The position numbers and the translations under genes are program-made. The notes under the pieces are model-generated. The model was not told where the DNA came from. It made no database searches and worked only from the letters and a program-made list of their open reading frames with translations. Shown here one piece after another: positions 36,647 to 44,914 of a stretch of DNA of 47,737 bases. Position 1 is the stretch's first letter. The number at the start of each line of letters is the position of its first letter. Origin of the DNA: an uncultured Bacteroidota bacterium (GTDB lineage: Bacteria; Bacteroidota; Bacteroidia; Flavobacteriales; Flavobacteriaceae); the NCBI GenBank assembly GCA_902554655.1, contig CACDPE010000007.1, forward strand, positions 1 through 47,737. Direction: 5' to 3'.

Positions 36647-37739
36647 ATCTTTTGAAATTTTTTATAATAAAATCGAACTTAAAAGAACCTTTACTACATC
36701 ATTAGGTTCGATGCCCTATTCGAAAAATATTTTTGTAAAAGTAATTTTAGAAAGTGGGACATATGGATGGGGTGAATCTGCACCACACAATAAAATTAGT
36801 GGTGAACTTATTGAAAGTTGTTTGTCTATTGCTCCTATTCTTACATCAAGTTTAATTGGAAAAAATATTTTTGATCATGATGAAATTTATGAAACACTTG
36901 AAAGATGTATTTACAGAAACAGCAGTATTAAGGCTGCTATCGATATAGCTTGTTATGATGCTGCATCAAAAGAAAAAAATCTGCCATTATACAAATATCT
37001 TGGAGGTGAGGTAAACAAAAAATTATACACTGATTATACAGTAAGCCTAGATAGTAAAGAAAAAATGGCTGAAGAAGCGAAATCAATTATGGATATGGGC
37101 CTAAAAATAATTAAAGTAAAACTTGGAAGAAATGGTAAAGATGATGTTAAAAGGATTCATGCAATTAGAAATGTTATAGGTGATACAATAAAATTAAGAC
37201 TTGATGCTAATCAAGGTTGGGAAATTGATGAAGCAATTCAAACACTAAAAAGTCTGGAAAAATATAAAATTGAATATTGTGAAGCACCCATTGATAGAGA
37301 ACTTTCATATAGATTAAACGAAGTAAAAAGTGCAAGTCCAATTAAAATTATGGCAGATGAATCATTATTTAATAGTAATGATGCACAAATGTTAGTTGAC
37401 GGCAATCACTGCGATATGTTTAATATTAAATTAGGAAAGAGTGGTGGAATTAGAGAGGCTTTAAAAATAATTTCAATAGCTGAAAAAAATAATATTGAAA
37501 TGCAAATAGGAGGTTTTTTAGAATCAAAAATTGTTTTCACATCCAATTGTCATTTAGCTTATCAATCTGATTTAATTAAAAATCTAGATTGTGACAGTCC
37601 ATTGTTTCATAAACAAGATCCAGTTATTGGTGGGTTGGAATATTGTAAAGACTGGGAAATGAAAATACACGATAGACCTGGTCTAAATATAGAACTTGAC
37701 AATAATTTTTTAAATAGTTGCCAAAAAATAAAATGTTAA
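36636..37739 (+). CDS. dipeptide epimerase (enolase superfamily, L-Ala-D/L-Glu type)
   Basis: 367 residues. The enolase-superfamily active site is complete: KVK (160-162), metal ligands Asp190 (LRLDANQGW), Glu216 (CEAP) and Asp241 (ADES), and the base in KLGKSGG (Lys268). A DCD motif at 318-320 matches the DxD that dipeptide epimerases use to bind the substrate amino group. The enzyme should interconvert L-Ala-D-Glu and L-Ala-L-Glu from recycled murein, or a related dipeptide. Overlap with the serine hydrolase lipoprotein gene supports a peptide-salvage unit. Confidence 0.88.
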   Translation: MKIKSFEIFYNKIELKRTFTTSLGSMPYSKNIFVKVILESGTYGWGESAPHNKISGELIESCLSIAPILTSSLIGKNIFDHDEIYETLERCIYRNSSIKAAIDIACYDAASKEKNLPLYKYLGGEVNKKLYTDYTVSLDSKEKMAEEAKSIMDMGLKIIKVKLGRNGKDDVKRIHAIRNVIGDTIKLRLDANQGWEIDEAIQTLKSLEKYKIEYCEAPIDRELSYRLNEVKSASPIKIMADESLFNSNDAQMLVDGNHCDMFNIKLGKSGGIREALKIISIAEKNNIEMQIGGFLESKIVFTSNCHLAYQSDLIKNLDCDSPLFHKQDPVIGGLEYCKDWEMKIHDRPGLNIELDNNFLNSCQKIKC

Positions 37740-37778
37740 AGTTTTTTTTAAAAAAAAACTCTTTAATTAATTTTGAAT

Positions 37779-38426
37779 ATGGAAATAAGTTTGCCCAAAA
37801 CAAATCTTCAAAATGAGCTTTTAAAAGTAAAAAAAAGAAGTTCAATTAGTAAAAATCAACAACTTTTTAATTTAGAATATGATATCTCGAAATTGAATAG
37901 CGATAACCTATTCCATGTTGATCAGATTAGAAAAATATGCATTGATTACAGACTAAGATTTTTAGATATAAAACTTTTTAAAGGTAAGATTCCTAACGAA
38001 GCTTTTAAGAAGCTCGATGAATTTAAAAATAATCATCCACGTTTAAATTTTGAATTAAGGATAATGGCTCCTTCGAAATTATTTGAACTAGAAAATTATG
38101 ATGATCCACTTTTATTTGCTAGTCTTGGTGATGGATATTACTATTTAATTCACAAATGGGGTAATGACTTGAGTTTTTTTAGAAAAATATCAGTTTGGCC
38201 ATTTAAAAATCTAGTCAATATTTTAATTTTTATTTCAATTATATCTCTATTAATTACAGCTATGGTTCCTGGCAATATATTTTATTATGAGAATAATCCT
38301 GGTGCTGAATTTTTTATCACATTTCTTTTTATTCTCAAATCAGTAATTGCCATTTTCATATATTATGGTTTTTCTTTAGGAAAAAACTTTAATGAATTTA
38401 TTTGGAACAGAAAATACTTTAATTGA
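37779..38426 (+). CDS. unknown two-helix membrane protein
   Basis: 215 residues from ATG 37779 (an in-frame TTG lies 6 bases upstream). No family is recognised. Residues 1 to about 135 are polar with a possible cytoplasmic globular domain; a short motif FASLGDGYYYLIHKWGNDL precedes two hydrophobic helices near 145-165 and 177-200, and the end is basic. It begins 39 bases after the epimerase stop, past an A/T-only inverted repeat, and its stop overlaps the convergent gene by 8 bases. The fit with neighbouring spacing and codon use suggests a real gene. Confidence 0.7.
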   Translation: MEISLPKTNLQNELLKVKKRSSISKNQQLFNLEYDISKLNSDNLFHVDQIRKICIDYRLRFLDIKLFKGKIPNEAFKKLDEFKNNHPRLNFELRIMAPSKLFELENYDDPLLFASLGDGYYYLIHKWGNDLSFFRKISVWPFKNLVNILIFISIISLLITAMVPGNIFYYENNPGAEFFITFLFILKSVIAIFIYYGFSLGKNFNEFIWNRKYFN

Positions 38427-39240
38427 TTTTAAATAAAGTTAAAACCGGGTGATGATCTGAAGCCCACAACTTTTTTTCAGTTTTTAAATGAATATGTCTA
38501 GATGACTTTAAAATTAAATTTTTAAAGAAAATATAATCTATTCTTCTTGGTTCAACAGCTTCTAATTTAAATCCAGTATATGTTCCATAATACTTATTGT
38601 CTATTTTAATATTGTTATTTGAATCGATAAATTCTGTTTGCAATAATTTAATTGATTCACTAAAACTATCTAAATTAAAATCTCCTGTTAAGATGACTGG
38701 ATATTCATTGACATTCAATTCTTTTATTTTTTTAATTAATAAGACTGCTGAATTTTTTCTTGCTAAGTCTCCAACATGATCAAAATGTGTGTTAAATACA
38801 AATATTTTTCTTTTTAACTTTCTTTCCTCAAATAGACCATAAGTACAAATACGCTCCATTGATGCATCCCATCCAACTGAAATAGAATTAGGTGTTTCTG
38901 AAAGCCAAAAAGTATCTCCTTCAAGAAAAGAAAATTTATTACTATCAAAAAAAATTGGAGAATATTCTCCTTTTTGCTTACCGTCATCTCTTCCAACACC
39001 AACATAATCATAGTCAATCAAATTAGATAAAAAGAATTCTAATTGAGAATGAGTTACTTCTTGTAATCCAGCAAAATCAGGATTTTCTTCATTAATAAAA
39101 TTAACAATAGTTTGTTTTCTATTTTCCCAATGATTAACTCCATCATTAGGATTATTGTATCTAATATTATAGGACAAGACCTTTAAATCATTATTAATAA
39201 GAAAAATTGACAATAAAAATATCCATCTAATCACTATCAA
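38419..39240 (-). CDS. endonuclease/exonuclease/phosphatase family protein, secreted
   Basis: 273 residues. A hydrophobic N-terminal signal (1-18) is followed by the EEP fold: VLSYNIRYNNP, FAGLQEVT (catalytic Glu), VFNTHFDHVGD, LTGDFNLD and ASDHHPVLTLF (catalytic His/Asp). Exported members are generally phosphodiesterases or nucleases used to obtain phosphate, or act on phospholipid or sugar phosphates. It overlaps the upstream convergent gene by 8 bases and reads away from the tRNA pair. Substrate not determinable from sequence. Confidence 0.88.
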   Translation of the reverse strand: MIVIRWIFLLSIFLINNDLKVLSYNIRYNNPNDGVNHWENRKQTIVNFINEENPDFAGLQEVTHSQLEFFLSNLIDYDYVGVGRDDGKQKGEYSPIFFDSNKFSFLEGDTFWLSETPNSISVGWDASMERICTYGLFEERKLKRKIFVFNTHFDHVGDLARKNSAVLLIKKIKELNVNEYPVILTGDFNLDSFSESIKLLQTEFIDSNNNIKIDNKYYGTYTGFKLEAVEPRRIDYIFFKNLILKSSRHIHLKTEKKLWASDHHPVLTLFKIN

Positions 39241-39253
39241 TAAATATAAATAA

Positions 39254-39283
39254 AAAAGGAGATGCTTAATAACACCTCCTTTT
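39254..39283 (-). terminator. terminator after tRNA-Gly/tRNA-Leu
   Basis: AAAAGGAGATG and CACCTCCTTTT form an 11-bp stem (one G-T pair on the minus strand) with an 8-base loop. Read on the minus strand it ends in CTCCTTTTTTA, a classic U-tract, only 3 bases beyond the tRNA-Leu 3' end. Confidence 0.85.
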
Positions 39284-39286
39284 GAG

Positions 39287-39372
39287 TACTCGGGGCGGGA
39301 CTTGAACCCGCACGAACATTACTGCTCATTGGATTTTAAGTCCAACGTGTCTACCAATTCCACCACCCGAGC
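39287..39372 (-). tRNA. tRNA-Leu (UAA)
   Basis: 86-base minus-strand tRNA with acceptor GCTCGGG/CCCGAGT, a long variable arm, anticodon loop ACTTAAAA (anticodon TAA) and T-arm GCGGGTTCAAGTCCCGC. Discriminator is A. It follows tRNA-Gly by 9 bases, so the two form a small transcript. Confidence 0.96.
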
Positions 39373-39381
39373 ATTGTCCTG

Positions 39382-39453
39382 AGCGAAAGACGGGATTTGA
39401 ACCCGCGACCCTCACCTTGGCAAGGTGATGCTCTACCCCTGAGCTACTTTCGC
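39382..39453 (-). tRNA. tRNA-Gly (GCC)
   Basis: 72-base minus-strand tRNA with acceptor GCGAAAG/CTTTCGC, anticodon loop TTGCCAA (anticodon GCC), T-arm GCGGGTTCAAATCCCGT and discriminator T. It starts 41 bases after the mutS stop on the same strand and may be read from the mutS transcript. Confidence 0.96.
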
Positions 39454-39494
39454 AAAAATGGTATGCAAATGTAAAAAGAAAATTAAAAAGACTA

Positions 39495-42086
39495 TTATTT
39501 TTCATCTGTTATTTTATTTTTCAATTCACTCAGTTTTACTAAAGCTTCCATGGGAGTAATATTGTCTGTATCAATTGATTCCAATTCATCTTTAAATTCC
39601 TCATAATTTTTATTATCGATATCGAAGAAAGTTAATTGCATTTCAGAACTTTCGTCAATTTGAATATCATTATTTTCACTATGCGATTTTTCTAAACTTT
39701 TTAAAATATTTTTTGAGATTTTAATGATTTCTGAGGGCATTCCAGCCATTTTTGCAACATGAATTCCAAAACTGTGAGCACTCCCACCAGGTATTAATTT
39801 TCTTAAAAAAATAATATCCTTTCCAGTTTCTTTAATTTGTATGTTGAAGTTTTTAACTCTTTTAAATTTATCACACATCATATTAAGCTCATGATAATGT
39901 GTAGCAAATAGAGTTTTTGCTTTTGTTGCGTGATCATGTATAAATTGAGTTATGGCCCAAGCTATTGAAATACCGTCATAAGTGCTTGTTCCTCTACCAA
40001 TTTCATCCAATAAAATTAAACTTCTATCACTAAGATTATTTACTATAGATGCTGCTTCTAACATTTCTACCATAAATGTAGATTCTCCTTGTGAAATATT
40101 ATCACTGGCTCCAACTCTTGTAAATATCTTATCAAAAAATCCCATTTTGAGTTTTTTTGCAGGAACAAAAGAACCTATTTGAGCCAATATTGAAATTAGA
40201 GCTGTTTGTCTAAGTATAGCAGATTTACCAGACATATTTGGTCCAGTAATCATCAATATTTGTTGATCAGTTTTATTAATTTTTATATCATTAGGAATAT
40301 AAGATTTACTTTCTTCTAAAGTATGTTCTATTACTGGATGTCGAGCATCAAATACTTCAAAATTATTAGACTCATCAATTATAGGTTTTGAATAATTGTA
40401 AGTTTTGGATATTTCTGAAAATGATAATAAACAATCAGAATATGCAATAATTTTAGCAATATCTTGTAAATCACCTATATGTGGGATTAATTTATCAATC
40501 ACTTTATTATATTCTATGATCTCAATCTCTTTAATTTTTTCTTCTGCAATTAAAATTTTTGACTCATATTCTTTGAGTTCTTCTGTTATATATCTTTCAG
40601 CATTAACAAGGGTTTGTTTTCTAATCCAATTTTCAGGGACTTTATCTTTATGAGCATTAGTTACTTCCAAATAATAACCAAAAACATTATTAAAAGATAT
40701 TTTCAAAGAAGTTATTCCCGTATTTTCAATTTCTCTTTCTAAAATTTTTTGCAGATGCATTTTACTATTATTGAATACATCACGAAAATTATCAAGGTCC
40801 TTATTAATTCCATTTTTGATAGTATTACCCTTGTTTATATTAACGGGAGACTCTTCAAAGAGATTTTTTTCAATCAATTGAACGACCTTATTAGAATTTT
40901 TAAATTTTTTTGATAATAGCTTTAAATTTTTCGAGGCGCTGTTTAATTCCTTTTTAATTTCATCAACCCTTAAAAGCGAAAGTTTAAAACTTACTAGCTC
41001 TCTTGGATTAACCTTATAATTTGTAATTTTTGAAACTACCCTTTCAATATCAATAATTGAATTATATTTTTCAATAAGATTAGTACTTGATAACTTAACC
41101 AATTCTTCAACAATATCATATCTAAATTGAATTTCATTTAAATCAATTGAAGGAAAACATAACCATCTTCTTAAAAGTCTAGATCCCATTGGTGTCATTG
41201 TTTTATCAATAATATCTAAAACTGACTTTCCACCTGGAAATTTAGAATTGATCAATTCTAAATTTGAAATTGTAAATCTATCCATCAATAAAAATGACTT
41301 ATTATCAATAGGATTTATTTTACTTATATGTGTTAGATGCTTTTTATGTGAATCTTCTAAATAATGAAGAATCATAGATGCAGAAATCACACCTAAACTA
41401 TTATCACTAATTCCAAAACCTTTCAAAGTTTTAACATCAAAATGATTATAAACCTTTTTTAAAGAAGTGTCTAGATTTATCATCCAATCATCGACAAAAA
41501 AGAAATACTCTTCACTAATATTTTTGTTTTCAAAAAATTTCTTATCACCTTTTGAAATAAGAATTTCTTTAGGATCAAAATTTTCAATAAGATTTAAGCA
41601 ATAATCAAATGAACCTTCACTTGAAATGAATTCACCAGTTGAAATATCAAGAAATGCTATCCCAACATTTTTTTTATTAAAGTTAATTGCTGCTAAAAAA
41701 TTATTTTTTTTCTGATTTAATATCTCATCATTTAATGCAACACCAGGTGTAACCAAATCAGTAACTCCTCTTTTGACAATAGTCTTGGTTAACTTAGGAT
41801 TTTCTAGTTGCTCACAAATTGCAACTCTATGTCCTGCTTTTACTAATTTATGTAAATATGTATCTAATGAATGATGAGGAAATCCAGCTAATTTAGTTTC
41901 TTTATTTACTCCAGATCCTCTCTTGGTTAAAACAATTCCTAAAACCTTAGACGTAGTAATTGCATCTTCATGAAAAGTTTCGTAAAAATCTCCAACCCTA
42001 AATAATAAAATTGAATCAGGATATTTTTCTTTAATCTCCCGATATTGCTTCATTAATGGCGTTTCTTTACTTACCTTAGAACTCAA
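39495..42086 (-). CDS. mutS: DNA mismatch repair protein MutS
   Basis: 863 residues. The mismatch-binding domain shows LLFRVGDFYETF (the FxE mismatch-contact pattern), and the C-terminal ATPase has GPNMSGKSAILRQ (Walker A), LLDEIGRGTSTYDG (Walker B/signature) and TLFATHYHELN. The start is a TTG at 42086, chosen because SSKVSKETPLMKQY matches the N-terminus of flavobacterial MutS; the first ATG would cut 11 residues. It recognises base mispairs and small loops with MutL. It is divergent from the SpoU methyltransferase with a 36-base gap. Confidence 0.96.
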   Translation of the reverse strand: MSSKVSKETPLMKQYREIKEKYPDSILLFRVGDFYETFHEDAITTSKVLGIVLTKRGSGVNKETKLAGFPHHSLDTYLHKLVKAGHRVAICEQLENPKLTKTIVKRGVTDLVTPGVALNDEILNQKKNNFLAAINFNKKNVGIAFLDISTGEFISSEGSFDYCLNLIENFDPKEILISKGDKKFFENKNISEEYFFFVDDWMINLDTSLKKVYNHFDVKTLKGFGISDNSLGVISASMILHYLEDSHKKHLTHISKINPIDNKSFLLMDRFTISNLELINSKFPGGKSVLDIIDKTMTPMGSRLLRRWLCFPSIDLNEIQFRYDIVEELVKLSSTNLIEKYNSIIDIERVVSKITNYKVNPRELVSFKLSLLRVDEIKKELNSASKNLKLLSKKFKNSNKVVQLIEKNLFEESPVNINKGNTIKNGINKDLDNFRDVFNNSKMHLQKILEREIENTGITSLKISFNNVFGYYLEVTNAHKDKVPENWIRKQTLVNAERYITEELKEYESKILIAEEKIKEIEIIEYNKVIDKLIPHIGDLQDIAKIIAYSDCLLSFSEISKTYNYSKPIIDESNNFEVFDARHPVIEHTLEESKSYIPNDIKINKTDQQILMITGPNMSGKSAILRQTALISILAQIGSFVPAKKLKMGFFDKIFTRVGASDNISQGESTFMVEMLEAASIVNNLSDRSLILLDEIGRGTSTYDGISIAWAITQFIHDHATKAKTLFATHYHELNMMCDKFKRVKNFNIQIKETGKDIIFLRKLIPGGSAHSFGIHVAKMAGMPSEIIKISKNILKSLEKSHSENNDIQIDESSEMQLTFFDIDNKNYEEFKDELESIDTDNITPMEALVKLSELKNKITDEK

Positions 42087-42122
42087 TTCAAATAATTTAT
42101 AGTTAAAACTTATTTTTGGTTA

Positions 42123-42659
42123 ATGAAAAAATTAAAAAATTCTGAGCTTAACAGAATTGATGTTTCAACTTTTAAATCTATTAAAAAAACTCCACTAATC
42201 ATCATTCTAGATAACATTAGAAGTTTAAATAATATCGGCTCTATTTTTAGAACCTCAGACGCTTTTTTAATTGAAAAAATTTACTTGTGCGGAATAACTG
42301 CCACTCCTCCAAATAGAAAGATTACAAAAACTGCAATTGGATCTACAGAAACAGTTGAATGGGAATATATAAATGACATAAACAATTTGATAGAAAATTT
42401 AATAAGTCAAGAGGTAAAAATATGGTCAGTCGAACAAGCTGTAAAGTCTTCTAAACTAAAAGATTTGAAATCAATTGATGCAGACAAAAAACACGCTTTA
42501 ATTTTTGGAAACGAAATAGATGGAGTAAGTCAAGAAGTCATTAATAAATCACATGGAGTAATTGAAATTAGCCAGTATGGAACAAAGCATTCTCTTAATA
42601 TTTCAGTAGCTGCTGGAATTGTTATTTGGAAATTTTATAATCTTATAAAATCAAATTAA
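42123..42659 (+). CDS. TrmH/SpoU-family RNA 2'-O-methyltransferase
   Basis: 178 residues. The three SpoU motifs are present: NIRSLNNIGSIFRTSDAF (motif 1), ALIFGNEIDGVS (motif 2) and HSLNISVAAGIVIW (motif 3), forming the knotted AdoMet site. Members methylate ribose 2'-OH in tRNA or rRNA; the short form without an extra RNA-binding domain resembles TrmH/TrmL types. The target cannot be fixed. Its TAA stop shares a TTAA palindrome with the folK stop on the other strand. Confidence 0.9.
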   Translation: MKKLKNSELNRIDVSTFKSIKKTPLIIILDNIRSLNNIGSIFRTSDAFLIEKIYLCGITATPPNRKITKTAIGSTETVEWEYINDINNLIENLISQEVKIWSVEQAVKSSKLKDLKSIDADKKHALIFGNEIDGVSQEVINKSHGVIEISQYGTKHSLNISVAAGIVIWKFYNLIKSN

Positions 42660-43150
42660 GAATTAACCTTTATTATATCTAATCTTCTAGGCAAATCTAA
42701 AAGAAGTTCATTAACAGTCTTTTTTTTCAAAGGATGAAAAATTTCTTTACTTATATCACAAAGAGGAATTAAAACGAAATGTCTTGTATGCATTCTAGGA
42801 TGAGGTACAGTTAAACTTTGTGTTTTCAAGATCATATCATCTATAAAAATAATATCAATATCAATATTTCTAGATTCGTAAACGTCATTCAATTTTCTTT
42901 TTCTTCCAAATAAATTTTCAATTTTTAAAATGGATTTTATCATGTTATAAGGGGATAAATTTGATTCAATATGCAAACACGCATTTAAAAAATCATCGCC
43001 AATAAATCCCTCAGCTGGATTACTATAAAAATTTGAAATCTTAACAATACGACCCATTGATTCTTCAATTTGTTCTATTGCTAAATTTAAATTGTATTCT
43101 TTATTTCCTATGTTAGAGCCAATTGATAAATAAACGTTTCTTTTTTTCAA
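42656..43150 (-). CDS. folK: 6-hydroxymethyl-dihydropterin pyrophosphokinase
   Basis: 164 residues. VYLSIGSNIGNKEYNL (the SlGSNlG opening), IENLFGRKRK and SRNIDIDIIFIDDMIL are FolK signatures, and VPHPRMHTRHFVLIPLCDI matches the PHP..m..R.FvL.Pl segment. It transfers pyrophosphate from ATP to the pterin in folate synthesis. The gene is convergent with the methyltransferase and 36 bases from the divergent queuosine transporter gene. Confidence 0.95.
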   Translation of the reverse strand: MKKRNVYLSIGSNIGNKEYNLNLAIEQIEESMGRIVKISNFYSNPAEGFIGDDFLNACLHIESNLSPYNMIKSILKIENLFGRKRKLNDVYESRNIDIDIIFIDDMILKTQSLTVPHPRMHTRHFVLIPLCDISKEIFHPLKKKTVNELLLDLPRRLDIIKVNS

Positions 43151-43186
43151 TATTAAATTCTTAAGGGTTAAATTTATTATAATAAA

Positions 43187-43897
43187 ATGGACTACAATAA
43201 TACTGAAAAAGTTGAGTTAGCAAAAAAAATATACTTATATCTAGGTGCAATTTTTATAACTTCATTAGTTGTATCAAACTTGATTTTCCAAAAGTTTTTT
43301 TACTGGTATCCTTTTGATATATCACTTTTTGGATTTAATTTATTTGAACTCTCGGTTGGGATTTTACCTTACCCAATTACTTTCTTAGTAACAGATTTAA
43401 TATCTGAGATATATGGAAAAAAGAATGCTAACAAAATAGTTGTAGCTGGAATTTTTGCTTCTTTTTTTTCATTGTCAATTATATATGTTGCAAACTCTGT
43501 TCCCGCAATAGAATCATCACCTGTTGATAATGAAACCTTTACAAGCGTTTTTTACCTATCGGGTCTAGCAGTGTTATCTTCAATGCTTGCTTATCTATTT
43601 GCACAATTTATCGATATCAAGATATATCACTATTGGAAGAAAAAAACAAAGGGAAGAATGCTTTGGTTAAGAAATAATTTTTCAACTTTCTCGTCACAGT
43701 TTATAGATACTTTTACAGTAGTTTTTTTATTGTGTATTACAAATACACTTCCCTGGGATATGTTCACTGGGTTACTTATTTCTGGATTTTTATTTAAAGT
43801 ACTAGTAGCTCTTATTGATACTCCTCTTTTATACATGGGTGTTTATTATTTCAGAAAAAAGTTTGATCTTGAAATAAATGAAGAAATCAATATTTAA
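43187..43897 (+). CDS. queuosine precursor transporter (VUT/YhhQ family)
   Basis: 236 residues with about six membrane helices. The family block GILPYPITFLVTDLISEIYG and WLRNNFSTFSSQFIDTFTVV, with its conserved Arg/Asn/Ser/Gln/Asp, are clear. YhhQ/VUT proteins import queuine or preQ0/preQ1 for the Q34 tRNA modification. No other queuosine gene is in the window, so the cell may salvage rather than make the base. Its stop shares a TTAA palindrome with the DUF2797 gene. Confidence 0.9.
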   Translation: MDYNNTEKVELAKKIYLYLGAIFITSLVVSNLIFQKFFYWYPFDISLFGFNLFELSVGILPYPITFLVTDLISEIYGKKNANKIVVAGIFASFFSLSIIYVANSVPAIESSPVDNETFTSVFYLSGLAVLSSMLAYLFAQFIDIKIYHYWKKKTKGRMLWLRNNFSTFSSQFIDTFTVVFLLCITNTLPWDMFTGLLISGFLFKVLVALIDTPLLYMGVYYFRKKFDLEINEEINI

Positions 43898-44526
43898 TCT
43901 ATTTTAATACCAACTACCAAACCTTCATTAGATCTTACATTAAAAACTGTACTGTCCTCAAAAATTAAATACTGACCTTTAATTCCAATCAATTTGCCTG
44001 AAAAGTTTTTCATTTTTTTTATGTTTAAACTTTTTGGAGTTATAATTTCATCAGAGATTGGATAATTAATTTTTAAAGTCTTTGATTTACTTAAAAAATA
44101 GTTTTTTGCTTCTTCTGGAAGAATTGAGTAACATTCATTTTTTTTGATTGATAAATCAACATTAGACTTATTTGTAGTTAACATTGTTCTCCAATTTGTT
44201 TTGTCTTTAAAATATTTTTTTAACTCAATCTCACAAATACCAGCCAAATATCTATTTGGTAATTCTGCTATCTCAATTGCTTCAATAGCACCTTGATCAA
44301 TCCATCTAGTTGGAACTTGAGATTTTCTTGTGACACCCACTTTAACATCACTTGTGAATGATAAATAAACAGAGTGTGGTTGCAACTGAATTTTTCTTTC
44401 ATAATCTAAGTCTCTATCCTGAATCCCCAAATGAGCTTTACTAAGTTCAGGTCTGATAATCCATTCTGCTGTACTCGGGGATTCAAAAAAACATTTTTTA
44501 CAATGTCCTTGACGAAAAATTTCTTC
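43894..44526 (-). pseudogene. DUF2797 protein, 5'-truncated at a junction
   Basis: The frame is recognisable as DUF2797 (FFESPSTAEWIIRPELSKAH, GIQDRDLDYERKIQLQPHSVY, DVKVGVTRKSQVPTRWIDQG). It is about 210 residues long here against about 260 in the family. Homology ends near 44526; beyond it the minus-strand frame enters clpP antisense sequence and hits a stop at 44542-44544, with no ATG in the gap. The usual N-terminal half of the zinc ribbon (first CxxC) is missing while the second, CKKC, remains. A TTG at 44430 would start inside the conserved core and is unlikely. Either the gene was cut by a deletion or the assembly is chimeric here. Confidence 0.85.
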
Positions 44527-44911
44527 ACCAGGTGGATCTGTTTATGCAGGTCTAGGTATTTATGATACTATGCAATTTATTGGTCCTGATGTTGCAACAA
44601 TTTGTACTGGAATTGCTGCATCTATGGCTGCAGTATTGCTTTGCGCAGGTGAAAAAGGTAAAAGATCAGGCTTAACTCACTCAAGAGTTATGATTCACCA
44701 GCCTTTAGGTGGAGCTCAAGGTCAGGCTTCTGATATCGAAATTACTGCTAGAGAAATTGGAAAGTTAAAGAAAGAATTGTACGAAATCATAGCCAAACAC
44801 ACTGGTCAAAAATATGATAAAGTTCATGCTGATTCTGATAGAGATTATTGGATGAAAGCAGTTGAAGCTAAAAAGTATGGTATGATTGATGAGGTACTTG
44901 TCAAAAATTAG
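44525..44911 (+). pseudogene. clpP: clpP, 5'-truncated ATP-dependent Clp protease proteolytic subunit
   Basis: Homology starts abruptly at [18 protein letters not shown] and runs to the natural end, giving 128 residues where the family has about 200-225. The catalytic triad is retained, counting from Met at 44570: Ser18 (AASMAA), His43 (MIHQP) and Asp92 (SDRDYW). The N-terminal axial loop, first helices and early strands are missing. An in-frame TGA lies at 44510-44512 and no start precedes the homology. Starting at ATG 44570 would give 113 residues that could hardly assemble into the heptameric ring. clpX follows after 3 bases, the normal clpP-clpX order. See the junction finding. Confidence 0.87.
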
Positions 44912-44914
44912 ATC

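Noticed and set aside
37740-37760. A/T-only inverted repeat after the dipeptide epimerase as a terminator
   Set aside because: AGTTTTTTTT and AAAAAAAACT can pair, but the stem has almost no GC and no loop, so it is a weak terminator candidate at best.
42111-42118. TATTTTTG as a -7 box for the SpoU methyltransferase gene
   Set aside because: It matches the -7 consensus, but there is no TTG at the right distance upstream and it lies only 4 bases before the start codon.
44570-44911. A complete short ClpP paralogue starting at ATG 44570
   Set aside because: Clear ClpP homology continues upstream of this ATG ([15 protein letters not shown]) and is cut abruptly, so the short frame is a remnant rather than a designed small protein.
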